Source of the DNA: Orobanche coerulescens
Lineage: Eukaryota; Streptophyta; Magnoliopsida; Lamiales; Orobanchaceae
Direction of reading: 5' to 3'
Length of the DNA stretch: 64,000 bases
Assembly: GCA_033398695.1 (NCBI GenBank)
Contig: CM065803.1
Location: forward strand, 103,094,001-103,158,000
Shown here piece after piece: positions 34,159-45,276 of the stretch (position 1 is the stretch's first letter; every line of letters starts with the position of its first letter). Below the pieces are notes generated by a model that was not told the origin of the DNA, did no database searches, and worked only from the letters and a program-made list of their open reading frames with translations. The position numbers and the translations under genes are program-made.

Positions 34159-35324
34159 TGTAATATCCGGAATTTCTACTACTGTTGTTTGATATTATTT
34201 TATCCGAGTTATATTGTACAGCATGGAATCTATACAGTAAGGATAAAATAAATGAAGGACTGAGATGTCAGTATTGGTATAATTGTCGTATTTGGTTGAC
34301 AGTTACATTTGAGGATATTGTGTATCAGGTTGTCGTACTTTTGATATTGGGTATCTCGTATGATGATATTATTGGATTCAGTGTTTCTGTTCAGTGTGTC
34401 TTATGTTCGTTTTTGGTATGTCGAGACGTTGGACAAGAACTGCGGAAAATGGCTAAGTATAGCCTTATTAGCGCACGCTGATATTCATGCATAGCGCACG
34501 CTATCGTGCAGATTAGCGACGCTACGTTCATAGGTTAGCGACGCTAATGTAGTCCGATCAAGGAATCTGCGTATGGACCCGGCCGCCGCGCACGTTCGTA
34601 AGTCAATGGTTGTTGTCCTGAAGTATTAGCGCACGCTAAAGATTAGGCTTAGCGCACGCTAAATATATATCAGTCAACAAGGAATCTTATCCTTGTAAGA
34701 TGCTGTCGGAATGTGGGGGCGAGTGGTAGGTGAACACTGTAGTAAGTCAACTTCGGATAGCGCACGCTAAGAGTAAGGACTTGCGTGCGCTAGACATGAT
34801 GATTTACGAACGTTAATGCATGGGCATTACGTACGTAAGGTAGTTTACGAAGCAAGACAGTAGCCTCTGGGCTTCGATAGCGCACGCTAACAAAGTCAGT
34901 TAGCGCACGCTAAGGCTAGCGCACGCTAAACATAAGGGTTTAGCGCACGCTAGTAAGGTATTCTATATAAAGGGACAAACGGGTGTCATGAAACATTTCG
35001 TCCATTTCTTTCCTTTCACCCGATAGAGACAACCTTGTGAGAACATTTGGAGTTCCTAAACACTGAGGGATGATCCTCTTTAACAAGATTAAAGATGGAA
35101 ATCATGGGGTAAAGCTTTGTTCTTGAGATCATTGGTGATTCTTGGAAATCAATCCTTTCCTTCAAAAAAAAAGGTAATTACTCTTCACTTTGAGATTTCG
35201 TTTTGGATTGTATATGATGTTCTTGAGTTGATGATTATCATATAAACAAGTTAATGAGCATGACAACGAGTTGGATTACCGTACTAAGTTAATGTTGCTA
35301 TCAATATATGAGTATTGATATTTG
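34159..35324 (+). repeat. 5' LTR-like segment of element G
   Basis: Begins TGTAATATCCGGAATTTC. It contains the palindrome array, TATA box TCTATATAAAGG (34962-34973) and a donor-like AAGGTAATTA at about 35171. It passes directly into RNase H coding sequence near 35325 without an LTR end or PBS, so a deletion removed the junction, gag and RT. Confidence 0.7.
34480..34973 (+). promoter_or_regulatory. TAGCGCACGCTA array and TATA box (element G, 5' side)
   Basis: Ten or more copies of (T)TAGCGCACGCTA(A), an imperfect palindrome, lie between about 34470 and 34952, with one TTACGTACGTAA near 34828. The TATA box TATATAAAGG follows within 15-30 bp of the last copy. Confidence 0.75.
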
Positions 35325-37235
35325 TCGTGTGGCAAAGAAGGTTTTGCCATCTATAGCGATGCTTTGGGTCAGGGTCTTGGGTGTGTGTTGATGCAGCACG
35401 ACAAGACTATTGCGTATGCGTCCAGGCATTTGAGTCCGTATGAGCTCAACTCCCTACTCACGATTTTGGAGTTAGCGGCAGTTGTTTTTGCGCTCAAGAT
35501 TTGGCGTCACTATCTTTTCGGCTCAGCATGTCAGATTTTTACTGATCATAAAGTCTGAAGTACATATTTACTCAGCGGGAGTTGAATATGAGGCAGAGGA
35601 GGTGGTTAGAGTTGATTAAGGATTATGACCTCGAAATCCTTTATCATCCGGGCAAAGCGAATGTCGTGGCAGATGCCTTGAGTGGGAAACCGGTTGCATT
35701 GCGGATGCTTGAGATACTTACGTCTCAATATGAGCTTCAGCGGGTTTTGATCGGGTTGAGTGTTGAGGTTTTGCTGCCGGGAGCTGTTGGGCAACTTTGC
35801 GCTTTAGAGATTTCGTCGTCCCTAATTGATGTAATTAAACTGAAGCAGTTGGAGGATCTGATGATTACTTAAATCCGAGAGAATGTTCTTAAAGAAAAGT
35901 CTCCTGGGTTTGTGATTCACGAGGATGGTGTGTTGAGATTCCAGAGTCGGGTTTGTGTACCGAACGACTTGGAATTGAGGCAGAATATTTTGCGTGAGGC
36001 CCATGCTACGCCTTACTCAGTTCATCCTGGTTCGAGTAAGATGTACAAGGACCTAAGGAGGAATTTTTGGTGGAACGACATGAAGGAGGAGGTCGCACGG
36101 TTTGTAGCGAGATGTTTGACTTGCCATCAGGTCAAAATCGAGCATCAGCGACCGGTCAGGTTATTGCAGTCGCTTCCCGTTCCGGAATGGGAAGATATTT
36201 CGATGGACTTCATCACGAGCTTGCCGAGATCGAAGTATGGTATGAATATGGTTTGGTTAATTATGGATCGCGTTACTAAGTTGGCACATTTTCTGGGCAT
36301 CAATGATACGTGGGGTCCGGAGAGGTTGGCTCATGTGTTTATTGTGAAGATTGTAAGGCTTCACCGTACTCCAAAGTCTATTGTTTCGGATCGGGATGTC
36401 CATTTTGTATCGCACTTTTGGCAAGCGGTACATAAGGCGTTGGGTACTCGTTTGCATCTGAGTATTTCTTTTCACCCTCAGTCGGATGGGCAGTCAGAAC
36501 GCACTATCCAGACATTTGAGGATATGTTGCCCTCGATTGGAGCAGTGACTGGGAGGAGCATTTGCCGTTGATCGAGTTCACGTACAACAATAGTTGGCAT
36601 GCATCGATCAAGATGGCACCATATGAGGCGCTTTATAGGCGGCGATGTCGATCGCCGATTTACTGGAACGAGGCATCCGATTTGGTCGGGACCGAACCGG
36701 ATATCACTTTGGAGACGAGACGCAAGGTGGAATTGATTCGGGAAAGGATGTTGACTGCTCAGAGTCTACAGAAATCCTATGTTGACGTTCGTCGTTGACC
36801 TTTGGAATTCGAGGTGGGAGACCATGTTTTGCTGAGGGTGTCACCAACGAGAGGAGTTTTCCGCTTCAGGAAGAAGGGAAAGTTGAGTCCGAGATTTATT
36901 GGGCCCTTTGAGATTCTCAAGAGAGTCGGCGAGTTGGCATACCGGTTGGCGTTGCCTCCGGCTTTGAGCCACGTTCATAGTATTTTCCATGTTTCCTAGC
37001 TGAGGAAATATGTTCCGGATCCTAGTCACGTCATCGACTATGGCTAAATTGATATCGCCGAGGATATTAACTTCGAGGAGCATCCCTTGAAGATTTTGGA
37101 ACACCGTGAGAAGAGACTGCGGCATAAGACCATTCCTTTGGTCAAGGTGCACTGGTCTAGGCATGGTGTCGAGGAGGCAACTTGGGAGATAGAGGATAGC
37201 ATGCGTGCTAGGCACCCCGAGTTGTTTGTTTCTTA
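35322..37235 (+). pseudogene. RNase H and integrase of element G
   Basis: RNase H ([38 protein letters not shown]) is followed in another frame by [20 protein letters not shown]. Integrase has the HHCC domain (HATPYSVHPGSSK...CLTCHQVK), the catalytic Asp residues (ISMDFITSLPRS, IVSDRDVHF) and Glu (SDGQSERTIQTFEDM), then the GPFEIL region and a chromodomain-like end (WSRHGVEEATWE). Stops and frameshifts occur near 35559, 35872, 36570, 36798 and 36998. The family is close to element A. Confidence 0.88.
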
Positions 37236-37271
37236 AGTTTCAGGATGAAACTTGTTTTTAGAGGGGGAGAA
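37235..37271 (+). promoter_or_regulatory. pol-end hairpin and polypurine tract of element G
   Basis: AAGTTTCA-GGA-TGAAACTT (37235-37253) has an 8-bp stem in which the loop-closing pair is A-T instead of the G-C of elements A, D and J. It overlaps the pol stop codon (TAA) and precedes the PPT TTTTTAGAGGGGGAGAA. Confidence 0.85.
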
Positions 37272-39348
37272 TGTAATATCCGGATTTTTCTTTTCTGGTA
37301 TTTTTTCATTTTTGGTGTATTTATCGTTTTTGGCGGCTCGCGTGTAACCGTATTGGTATTTCGAGAATACTTAATTCTGGACTTGTTGTCATCCGAGCTT
37401 GTTTCGGACTTATTTTACTCAATTCCACATTTATTAGCTTTTCCGTCTCTATTTGGTACGATTCTCGTAATCGTTGTTCGGAACCACCGTTTCGGGGTTG
37501 CTGTAAATCCATCTTATGTTATTATGCGTGTTGTGAGCTTCCGTTTGATGTTTCGATTGTGTTTCGTGCGTTTTGGGTGTTTGAGCCATTTTGCACCCAA
37601 CTCCCTAGCGCACGCTATTTATGTTATTTAGCGCACGCTAATATCCTTTGGTAGCGCACGCTACACTTGTTTTATAGCGCGCGCTAGCGACTCGGGCACA
37701 GCAGTGGCAGTAGGTTGTTTCTGCTCTCTGATCTCTAGACGAGCAGCTTAGCGCATGCTAAGATTTCTTTCTAGTGCACGCTATCGTTTAGGCTTAGCGC
37801 GTGCAGGGTGTCCGGTAGCGCGCGCTAATCCGGTAGTCCAGTACTGGGTAGAATGATTCTGGACTCGGCTGGTGTTCAGGTAGCGCACGCTATGGCCCGA
37901 TAGCGCAGGCTATCGAGGGGCCGTTAGCGCACGCTATTTCCTGGTAGCGCACGCTAATGGGCCAGAACCGTAGGTTCTGGACTATCCTTGACTGGGTAGC
38001 GCACGCTAACAATTAGCCGTTAACATGCGCTAACGACTCTCTAGTTATATATACCAGAGAGTTGACCCAGATCCTCATATTTTCTGATTTCTTCTGCCCC
38101 CGCGGCCAAGCGATTCTTTAGGCGATTTCTTCCTCCAATCACTTCAGATATCATTTACCTTGAGTTCTTGGTGTACATTAACAACATCTACTTGTGTTCT
38201 TCATCCTAAATCCAAGGTAATATCCTAGAACCCTATTTTTGGGAAATTTGGGGGGTTTTGGGTTTTTGTCCGATTCGTTCCGTATTGTTGATTAATCCAT
38301 GATGGGTATGATTAATCTTAGTAGTATTCATTTGTTTCCTATAAAGTTATGGTGAATTTCGGTGTGTTCTTGAAATCGAGAGAGTTTGGGGTTGTTGTCC
38401 GCCCTCGTCTATTTTGTCGTATGAAATTACATGAATCGTTGGTGGATTTCTGGGTGTTTTCCGTTATCGTTGTTTTGTCGAGTTGTTGTAATCGTGTCTG
38501 ACGAATCGTCTAGGTTCGGTGTTCGGTTTCTCGCAACCGCGGTCTTAATCTTTTCTGTTTCTCGTCGTCGTTTAATCGAGGCAAGTACTCTTATGAACTT
38601 ACACTCTTAACATGGTAGTATTGCATGAGTAACATGTGTGTGTATGCTCACTACGGGTTAGATCCGACGGGGTATCGGTAGGGGTCCACAGAGGCGTGGA
38701 TCCGAGAGCTTGGCTTTTAACCACTACGGGTTAGATCCGACGGGGTCTCTGTAGGGGTCCAGAGAGGCATGGGCCCACCGTTAATTTTGGTGCATTTTAC
38801 AAATGTGTTTTGGGTTATGGTGTTTCCGGAAATGTGTATTTCAAACTGATGTTTTATCATTTGCATGCTTTGATTATATGTGTAAGGTATAAGTTGTTCA
38901 TTTGGTTACTTGTACTAGCGTAATTGTTAACCCCTTTGGGGACCCTTTTTGGGGAAATTTGTTTTATGATTTTCAAGTTATGTTCATCCGGATGAGCGGG
39001 CATTGAGATAGTATGAGGATGCTGGTCAGGGTTGTTGACATGTGCAAATGAGTTTCTTTAGTCCATTTTGATATGGTTGTTTTCCAACTTGTGAACTAAT
39101 ACTCGAGTACTTGGGGGCTTTTGATTTTGCAAAGTGTATTGAGTTGTCCGTTAAGTTTTCGTTGGATTATTGTGTTGCTTGATTGACCGGTCTAACTGGG
39201 TGGATTATTATTGTTTTGCGTGTTTTTGATGTGGTGTTATTGCGTCGACTCAGTGAGTCGATGATTGAAGTTGATTACCTAGCCTGGTGGATCTCATGTA
39301 GGGGTCCACGGCACTGTTACATTCCCAGGATTTCTTGGGGGTGTGACA
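37272..39348 (+). repeat. 3' LTR of element G
   Basis: 2077 bp from TGTAATATCCGGATTTT to GGGGGTGTGACA. The end block (CCTGGTGGATCTCATG...GGGGTCCACGGCACTGT) is shared with the LTR ends of D and J. A duplicated block of about 60-75 bp (ACTACGGGTTAGATCCGACG, twice) lies at about 38650-38780. Confidence 0.8.
37605..38055 (+). promoter_or_regulatory. TAGCGCACGCTA array and TATA box (element G, 3' LTR)
   Basis: A dozen or more copies or variants of TAGCGCACGCTA at about 37608-38030, then TTATATATACC at about 38045-38055. A donor-like AAGGTAATAT follows at about 38214. Confidence 0.75.
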
Positions 39349-39903
39349 ACTCACACCCCGAGACCAGTCTATCCTACAAACACATGCCAACTGGTTTCGC
39401 CCTGCTATGGGCTCATTAGGGACACGACAATAGCCCTCGACTAGTTGTGCCCAACACGCATCAATACCTTTCATAGTCAAGTTCTCGACCAACGACAAGC
39501 TCCCCAGACTAAACCGAGTCGGCATGCCTAACTTGGCTAGACCGATGCATCCGGTCAAACAACGCCTTAATGCTAATGTCGCCCTTTTTATCCCTTTTTG
39601 GCAAGCTACCCAGAAGGCACGCCTCAATTGGTCGGTCAACACGGTCACGATATTTCGGGTCGTGACAAACTCCTCCACCCAAATCACAGCACGCCCTCGT
39701 GCTGGGGAAGAATGCCTCTTACCGCACACTGTATTGCCGCACACACACAAAAGAATCTTGGCCATTCAAGTTCATTGTGGTACCATCCCCTGATGGACAG
39801 GTTCCTCATCATGCCCATCGCGCTAGCCCGCAGTGCCCCCCGCACATAACGCATCGCCGATCAACATCAAAATTTACCCTACGTGATTTCTGGTGTTAGT
39901 ACC
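39338..39903. other. LTR-terminus-like sequence in inverted orientation, no gene
   Basis: GGGGTGTGA-CAAC-TCACACCCC (39338-39359) is a perfect 9-bp inverted repeat where the 3' LTR of element G meets a facing LTR-like end. The minus strand from about 39667 reads TGTCACGACCCGAAAT, a common LTR start, and proceeds to the inverted repeat. This suggests a short minus-strand solo LTR fragment at about 39344-39667. The 171-codon minus frame here has no recognised domain. Confidence 0.4.
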
Positions 39904-40302
39904 TCAGTAAATCAGAAGAGCAGACTCCTTCACCCGCGGAATATTCATATGAGACTGTATGGTTACAAGTTTGTTCATTAACCCTACTAAATTGCAACCA
40001 ATTTCATTGCAGTTGAAGTTCATAACAAACTGAGAGAAGCAATCAGGAATATATTGCAGGATAAGATCATTTTGGAGAGAAGCATGCATCCAAAAATCAA
40101 GAGCCTCCAACCTCTCGATCATAGAGATCATTTTGAGGACGTGGTCCCCAACTTTCTCACCTTCCTTCATCTTGGCACTAAAGAGCTGCTTAGATATCTC
40201 ATATATAGCAGTTCGACTATGCTCACCATAAAGTTTGGTTAAGTAAGATAAGATCTTCCTAGCAGAAGTCATTTTCTCATAAGGTGTTTGGTTCGAAGGC
40301 AT
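39904..40302 (-). pseudogene. Ty1/copia gag (UBN2-type) fragment
   Basis: A 132-codon frame with LYGEHSRTAIYEISKQLFSA, KVGDHVLKMISMIERLEAL, LQNDLILQYIPDCFSQFVMN and LMNKLVTIQSHM. This is the gag polyprotein domain of Ty1/copia elements. The N-terminus is out of frame or lost and the frame ends where other repeat DNA begins, so only the middle of gag is present. Confidence 0.85.
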
Positions 40303-41407
40303 TCAATGCACTCTCGGAATTTATCGACACTCCCCGAACGACTACCCCGGTAACTCGGAAGCGTAGCACATGCGGTTTGGATTTTAATTTTCCGAGACCT
40401 CGATGGAGGGAAGTAAAACCTTGAAATCTTTTAAAATTAATATTTTAGCTGTGGGAGAATTTTCACGATTAATGTTACACTTTGCATATTAATTCATTTA
40501 AGCGAGTTTGCCGGCATTCATACCATATGAATAAAACATTCACAACCTAGCTGCTCCCAACAGTTCCTAGAACAAAAACATCGTAATCTAATTACATGTC
40601 TTGAGTCTTGAATCTTCGTCCTCTCGAATGAAATGTCCTCCGGTTTTCGTCATTACCTATAAATTTAACATTGAAAAATTGCATCCTATAATACAAAATT
40701 TTCTAGTAAAATAAATATGCTCAAAATAGCCTTTACAACCCAATCGAATAAAACATACGATTCAAAACTAGGTCCATGAACTACACCACCATTCACAAGC
40801 ATTCATCCAATAAATACTAAATAATTGGAATTAGTACTAAATGAGCAATTTGGTATATTGATCTAACCAATATAGAGAATTTACTATTTAATAGAATTAA
40901 TCAAATCAGCTCACACAATCAGTAATATTAATTCGTTCAAAGTAATTTGGTTAATCATATTAATTCCAACAAATCAATTTTACCTTTTAAAATGAAATAC
41001 CATATTCTATTTAATTCAAATTAAACCCAATTTATAATGCGGGACATTAATTTTCTGTAATACACGAAAAATCAACTCCGGAACATGTCTGGAAACTGAC
41101 ACGGTCGTGTCACTGACCGTGTCACTGGGCAGCAACCCAGAAGCTAGATGGTTGTCCGTCCAATGGCATCGTGGGGCTCGATTTCCGACCGGATATCTAA
41201 TATCAATATTTTTCGAATTTCATATCTTCAATATAAATCATATTTCCAAGAGATTGAAGATTAGTGTTTTGATATAAATTTACGAAAAATATAACTACAA
41301 CGAACAATTAAACATATACAACGATTAAAACATTTACGATTCTAAATCATAAATCATCAATCAAGCATTCGAAATGCAAAATATCATATATACGATTGCA
41401 TGACCTC
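40303..41407 (-). other. untranslated leader between copia LTR/PBS and gag
   Basis: AT-rich, no recognised coding sequence. It holds a local duplication (GACACGGTCGTGTCACTGAC near 41100). The position between PBS and gag fits a copia 5' leader. Confidence 0.55.
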
Positions 41408-41419
41408 GCTCCGATACCA
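41408..41419 (-). promoter_or_regulatory. primer-binding site of minus-strand copia element
   Basis: The + strand GCTCCGATACCA is the complement of TGGTATCGGAGC, a tRNA-Met type PBS. It abuts an LTR end (TGTTGAGATTCGATGCC on the + strand at 41421). Confidence 0.85.
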
Positions 41420-41420
41420 C

Positions 41421-42091
41421 TGTTGAGATTCGATGCCTAAATCAAAGGTGCAGCGGAAGCAAATAACAAAATAAACTGAACCCCTAAAGAGGACCGATCA
41501 TGCATCATACATACGAATATAAATGGACAAGAGTAAAGATATGAAAACCTACCTTGTAGTCCTTTGATTGAATGTTGATGTTGATGCCGATGACCACAAA
41601 TTCGATTTGATAAGTCCTCGATGATCCAAATGCTGAAAGCACCGCGTCTCTACTAGCCATGTGTCGGAATATGATTGGAATAACTACTCACTCAATTATC
41701 CTCCAAGGATATAGCTATAAAAGAGTAGTATGAATTTTTTCTTCTCAAAAATGTAATCACTCGAAGTGATATATGTATTGTTCTTGATTTTTATCTCTTA
41801 AGAATATGATCACCCTAACTGATATATACTTTTGTTCTTGATCTTCTTTCTCTCTCTAAGAGTATAAGAAAATGAACAAGCTGAACTCTCTCTCTCTCAA
41901 TCTTGTGATGGCCGATTTTTATCTTCAAAAAGGGTGTGGAGATTATCGTGATGATAGTTTAAATAACTAAAGTCCACACATAACAAAAAAATCCTTTAAC
42001 ATATAATACATAAAGTAAATGATACCCAACCCCACAAATTAGAACCATTAGGCAACCAAAGACATAGACAACTACCATGAAGCTTCATGGT

Positions 42092-42122
<31 letters not shown>

Positions 42123-42796
42123 CAACATGATTGAGGAGGAGTTGGTTTGTTTTGATCCATAAAATGGACCATCGTGTGTGTAGTATGACTGATACACCTT
42201 GATTCGTCTCAAATAAAATTAATACAATTAATTAATCTAATTAATTAATTATATTAAAACATTATTTCTCCAAAAAGTAATTATTCATGAATTAAATTAA
42301 CTACCCAGTAATTTATTTAATTCACCAAACCAATTTAATTTATCCAATAAATTAAATAAGATATCCGACGTCTAAAATTCAAAATAAGAGATCCAGTTCA
42401 AATTATTCCATCGTCTCCCTAATGCACTACTCGGTCGGTTTGTCTCAATATGCAATGGTAGGAACCAAAGAGTTATAGCACCACCCAGCAAGTCCCGCGG
42501 CCTATACTGTAACCTTACTGAGAACGAATGATAGGGATCATTCACGAACCATTTTGTTGTGAATACCAGTAAATGTATAAACCCTTCTTTCAGTGTCCCG
42601 ATCAAGTTATAGGGTCGCGATCAATCAAACCCTATCTGTACTTGATGCTATGCATGAGTTAATCCAAATTGACATCACCGAGCTCTCGTGTATCTAATAC
42701 AACTAGCTCCAATGCTTTGGCCAAAGACTAATGATCTCATCTGCTAATAACAACATATAACATATACCTGTTCACTTACAGGAGAAAGAATCCTAT
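41421..42796 (-). repeat. copia LTR, segment next to the PBS
   Basis: Minus-strand LTR ending CAACA at 41421. It continues to the CACTA-1 insertion at 42797 and apparently beyond it (48304-48500, 62680-63093). It includes a palindrome plus GT/G microsatellite at 42072-42122. Confidence 0.65.
42072..42122 (+). repeat. perfect palindrome followed by (GT)n and a G16 run
   Basis: An 11-nt arm CTACCATGAAG is followed immediately by its exact complement (42072-42093), then GTGTGTGTGTGTGT and 16 consecutive G. The run may form a G-quadruplex or reflect sequencing slippage. Confidence 0.85.
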
Positions 42797-42814
42797 CACT
42801 ACACCAGAATCCCA

Positions 42815-43135
42815 GTTTTGTGACTGTAAAAAACTGTCACAAATGGCAAAAACAGTCACAAATGACTGTCATAAAATCACCAGTCACAAGTTTTTTTGTG
42901 ACTGTCAAAGACAGTCACAAAACAGTGACAAAACCTCATTTATATGACTTTACAATACCACTTTTTATGACAGTCACAAATATCATTTATGAGTGTCATT
43001 AGCAGTCACGAAATTCATCTTTTGTGACAGTCATTAGCAGTCACAAATTTTAACTTTCGTGACTTCCATGGACAGTCACAAATATCATTTTTCTTGACTG
43101 TCTTGTGACTATTTTTAGAAGTCACAAATGTTGAA
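42815..43135. repeat. left subterminal repeats of CACTA-1
   Basis: About 15-20 copies of TGTGACTGT or its complement ACAGTCACA, many arranged as small inverted pairs. In the En/Spm family such words bind the element's own transposition protein. Confidence 0.88.
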
Positions 43136-43140
43136 AAAAT

Positions 43141-44131
43141 AAAAAAAATAATAAAACCCCTTTTTTCTCTGAATGCAATCTAATTATTTTTCACAATGAA
43201 TTCATAATACAATCCAAAACATATTTCTTAAAGTGTTCACACAACACTCCAATTAATTTTTACAAGACATCACAGTGTAATGCTCAAAATTAACACGTAA
43301 AAAAAATACGAACCAACCCATTAGGAATAAAATAGGAGGCAAACACTCCCTATGAGGGAAGTGCTTTAGATATCTTACTATGCTTCTACTTAGACTTTTA
43401 CACATAAGTAAAGCACTTATACAACTTATTCACCAAATAGTCTCTGCAACTCTATAGTGACAAATATTGTGCAAATCCTAATCATCGCGGCAGCATTTTA
43501 TCACCCGAACCTCAGTTAGATCAACACGCATCAACCGGGATCTCCAATTCGTCCTCGATAGTTGATTAAACTTGTCAAAATGGTGGACCGGAAAAAAGAC
43601 TGCAACGGTAGAAGCATTATAGATTAATTTTAAAATGTGAAGCAAAAGCTACTGCAACAACAGCAAATCACCCATTGGATTTTATTTCTATCAACAAACC
43701 ATATTTCACAACACTATTTTCTGAATAGAAAAAAAAATATATGCAATCACAATTTGGGTAGGAAATTTCCTTCTGTGGAATGAAAATTTTGTTGGCGACC
43801 TAAACCCCTTTCTCTTGAAGTTGTACAATTTTACTAATGTAGCTCCTAATACACATCCAAAGGAATTCGAACCTCCAACCTTTACACTACCCACCAGCAG
43901 GGGCTATGATATCATTAGGCTAAGCCTTTAATAATTTAGCTCCTTTGGGAAAGAGAAAAGGTGGAAGGTTTGAAAGCCTCTAGTGAGGTAAACTATAAAG
44001 TTGAAAATCAAACTCAACAAAATTTTACTGAAAAAGTAACATTAACTGGAAGCCGACATCAAAAGCCCAAGGGGTGTCATTTGCATAACCAATCACTAAC
44101 TTAGCATAGAATAAAAAATAAAGAGACTTAC
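43141..44131. other. CACTA-1 interior left of the captured genes
   Basis: No protein family was recognised. A tRNA-derived SINE-like stretch may lie at about 43724-43931. Confidence 0.5.
43724..43931 (-). mobile_element. possible tRNA-derived SINE
   Basis: The minus strand reads GGCTTAGCCTAATGATATCA (weak A-box region), then GGAGGTTCGAATTCC (good B-box match to GGTTCGANNCC) at about 30-40 nt spacing, then a tail ending in a T-rich run (TATTTTTTTTTCTATT). The size (about 200 bp) and box order suit a plant SINE. No target duplication was recognised. Confidence 0.4.
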
Positions 44132-45125
44132 TACAGTCTCACTAATTGCCTGTGAGCTAGTTCCTTCAGTATTGCATGAACCTGAAGTGGCAATATAAAC
44201 ACAAGATAAGCTTACTATGATATTTTTTGAGGCAAGCCAAAACAATCCACACCAAACCATGAAACCATTTATAAGGATCAATGCAAGAACGAAAAAATAG
44301 ATAAAAATGGCCGAGTGTAAATTCCATTGGCATCGACAGCAGAATCTAGATAAACAAAACTATATTTCAGATACCTACTGCATGAACAGCTGCTTCAGCA
44401 GGACCTTTGGTAATTAAGGCAGTTTCAATTAGATGATGATAACCTTGTTCGGGTGCGATAAGATGAGGCTGATAACCATCAGCTTCAGTGATTAATTTCC
44501 GCACATTTTCCATAGCAAGATGCTTGTCAAACTGCAAGCGCTTGAAAGGCGGCCGTGATTGATTATCAAAAACATTGTATATTTTATCACCACCTGGTCG
44601 ACTGTCGAGTCAAAATAATAATATTAAAACAAAATAAAACATGAAACAATATTGGACGATGCAAACACGGAAATAAGAGAAGAGATACATACACTCCGTC
44701 CAGATGCTCTTTGAATATTTCATCAAATATACGGCAGATTTCCATGATCATGTACAACTTCCCCTTCAATAATATTCAGCAATTATAAATACGCAAGGGA
44801 GCAGGAAAGTTTAAAAAGAAATATGGTAGCCCAACTCAAACATGAGATGAAGCATATAGAAGGAACAATTCTGATATGGTATCCCAACTCAAACATGAGT
44901 TGAAGCATATAGAAAGAAAGAATGCCTACTGCAAAGGATTAGCAACTCTGCTGATTGAATAAATGACCACATAAAAATTTAACAGTAAAAGCAAGCAAAG
45001 CTTACTCCAGCATCAGTTGCAATTGCCTTTCCTAGACGACTCAACGCAGATTCCAGCTCAATAATAGTTTTGCTGATTAGTGACTGAAGACCTGGAATTC
45101 GTGATTTGATAACAGCCTCCAAATG
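44132..45125 (-). pseudogene. captured fragment of a dynamin-related protein 1 (DRP1) gene
   Basis: Four consecutive exons on the minus strand with GT-AG introns kept: 45125-45006 ([20 protein letters not shown]...GKAIATDAG), 44763-44693 ([20 protein letters not shown]), 44601-44379 ([13 protein letters not shown]...[20 protein letters not shown]) and 44181-44132 (VHAILKEL). The first three join in frame with intact splice sites. The sequence is recognisable as the stalk/middle region of plant DRP1, a large GTPase of clathrin-mediated membrane traffic and cell-plate formation. The GTPase domain and C-terminal GED are absent. Exon 4 has lost one base relative to the expected frame. Introns show capture from genomic DNA, not mRNA. 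Confidence 0.88.
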
Positions 45126-45276
45126 CTACACAATGGAACAGTAGAACTAACCTTAATCCGATAATTTTATTTTGAGAATAGAAACAAAATAAAGTACTTG
45201 ATACAATTTAAAGCAAGGAAATCCAACAAATTACTCACTAGTATCACACCAGATATATAAGACTTAAATTACTCAC

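Larger units (their letters stand above)
34159..39348 (+). mobile_element. element G: decayed chromovirus remnant
   Basis: LTR-like sequence at 34159-35324, a pol fragment from RNase H to the integrase end (35322-37235), PPT (to 37271) and a 3' LTR (37272-39348). Gag, protease and RT are missing, and no PBS was found. The two LTR-like ends share the start TGTAATATCCGG and the TAGCGCACGCTA palindrome but differ widely elsewhere, and no target duplication was found (AACAT left, ACTCA right). It may be two elements joined by deletion. Confidence 0.75.

Noticed and set aside
34159..39348. Element G as a clean full-length element with a target duplication
   Set aside because: The expected duplication was not found (AACAT versus ACTCA), the two LTR-like ends differ widely, and no PBS was found; recorded only as a remnant.
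39250..39765. 171-codon minus-strand ORF
   Set aside because: Spans the end of an LTR and an inverted-repeat junction, and shows no domain.
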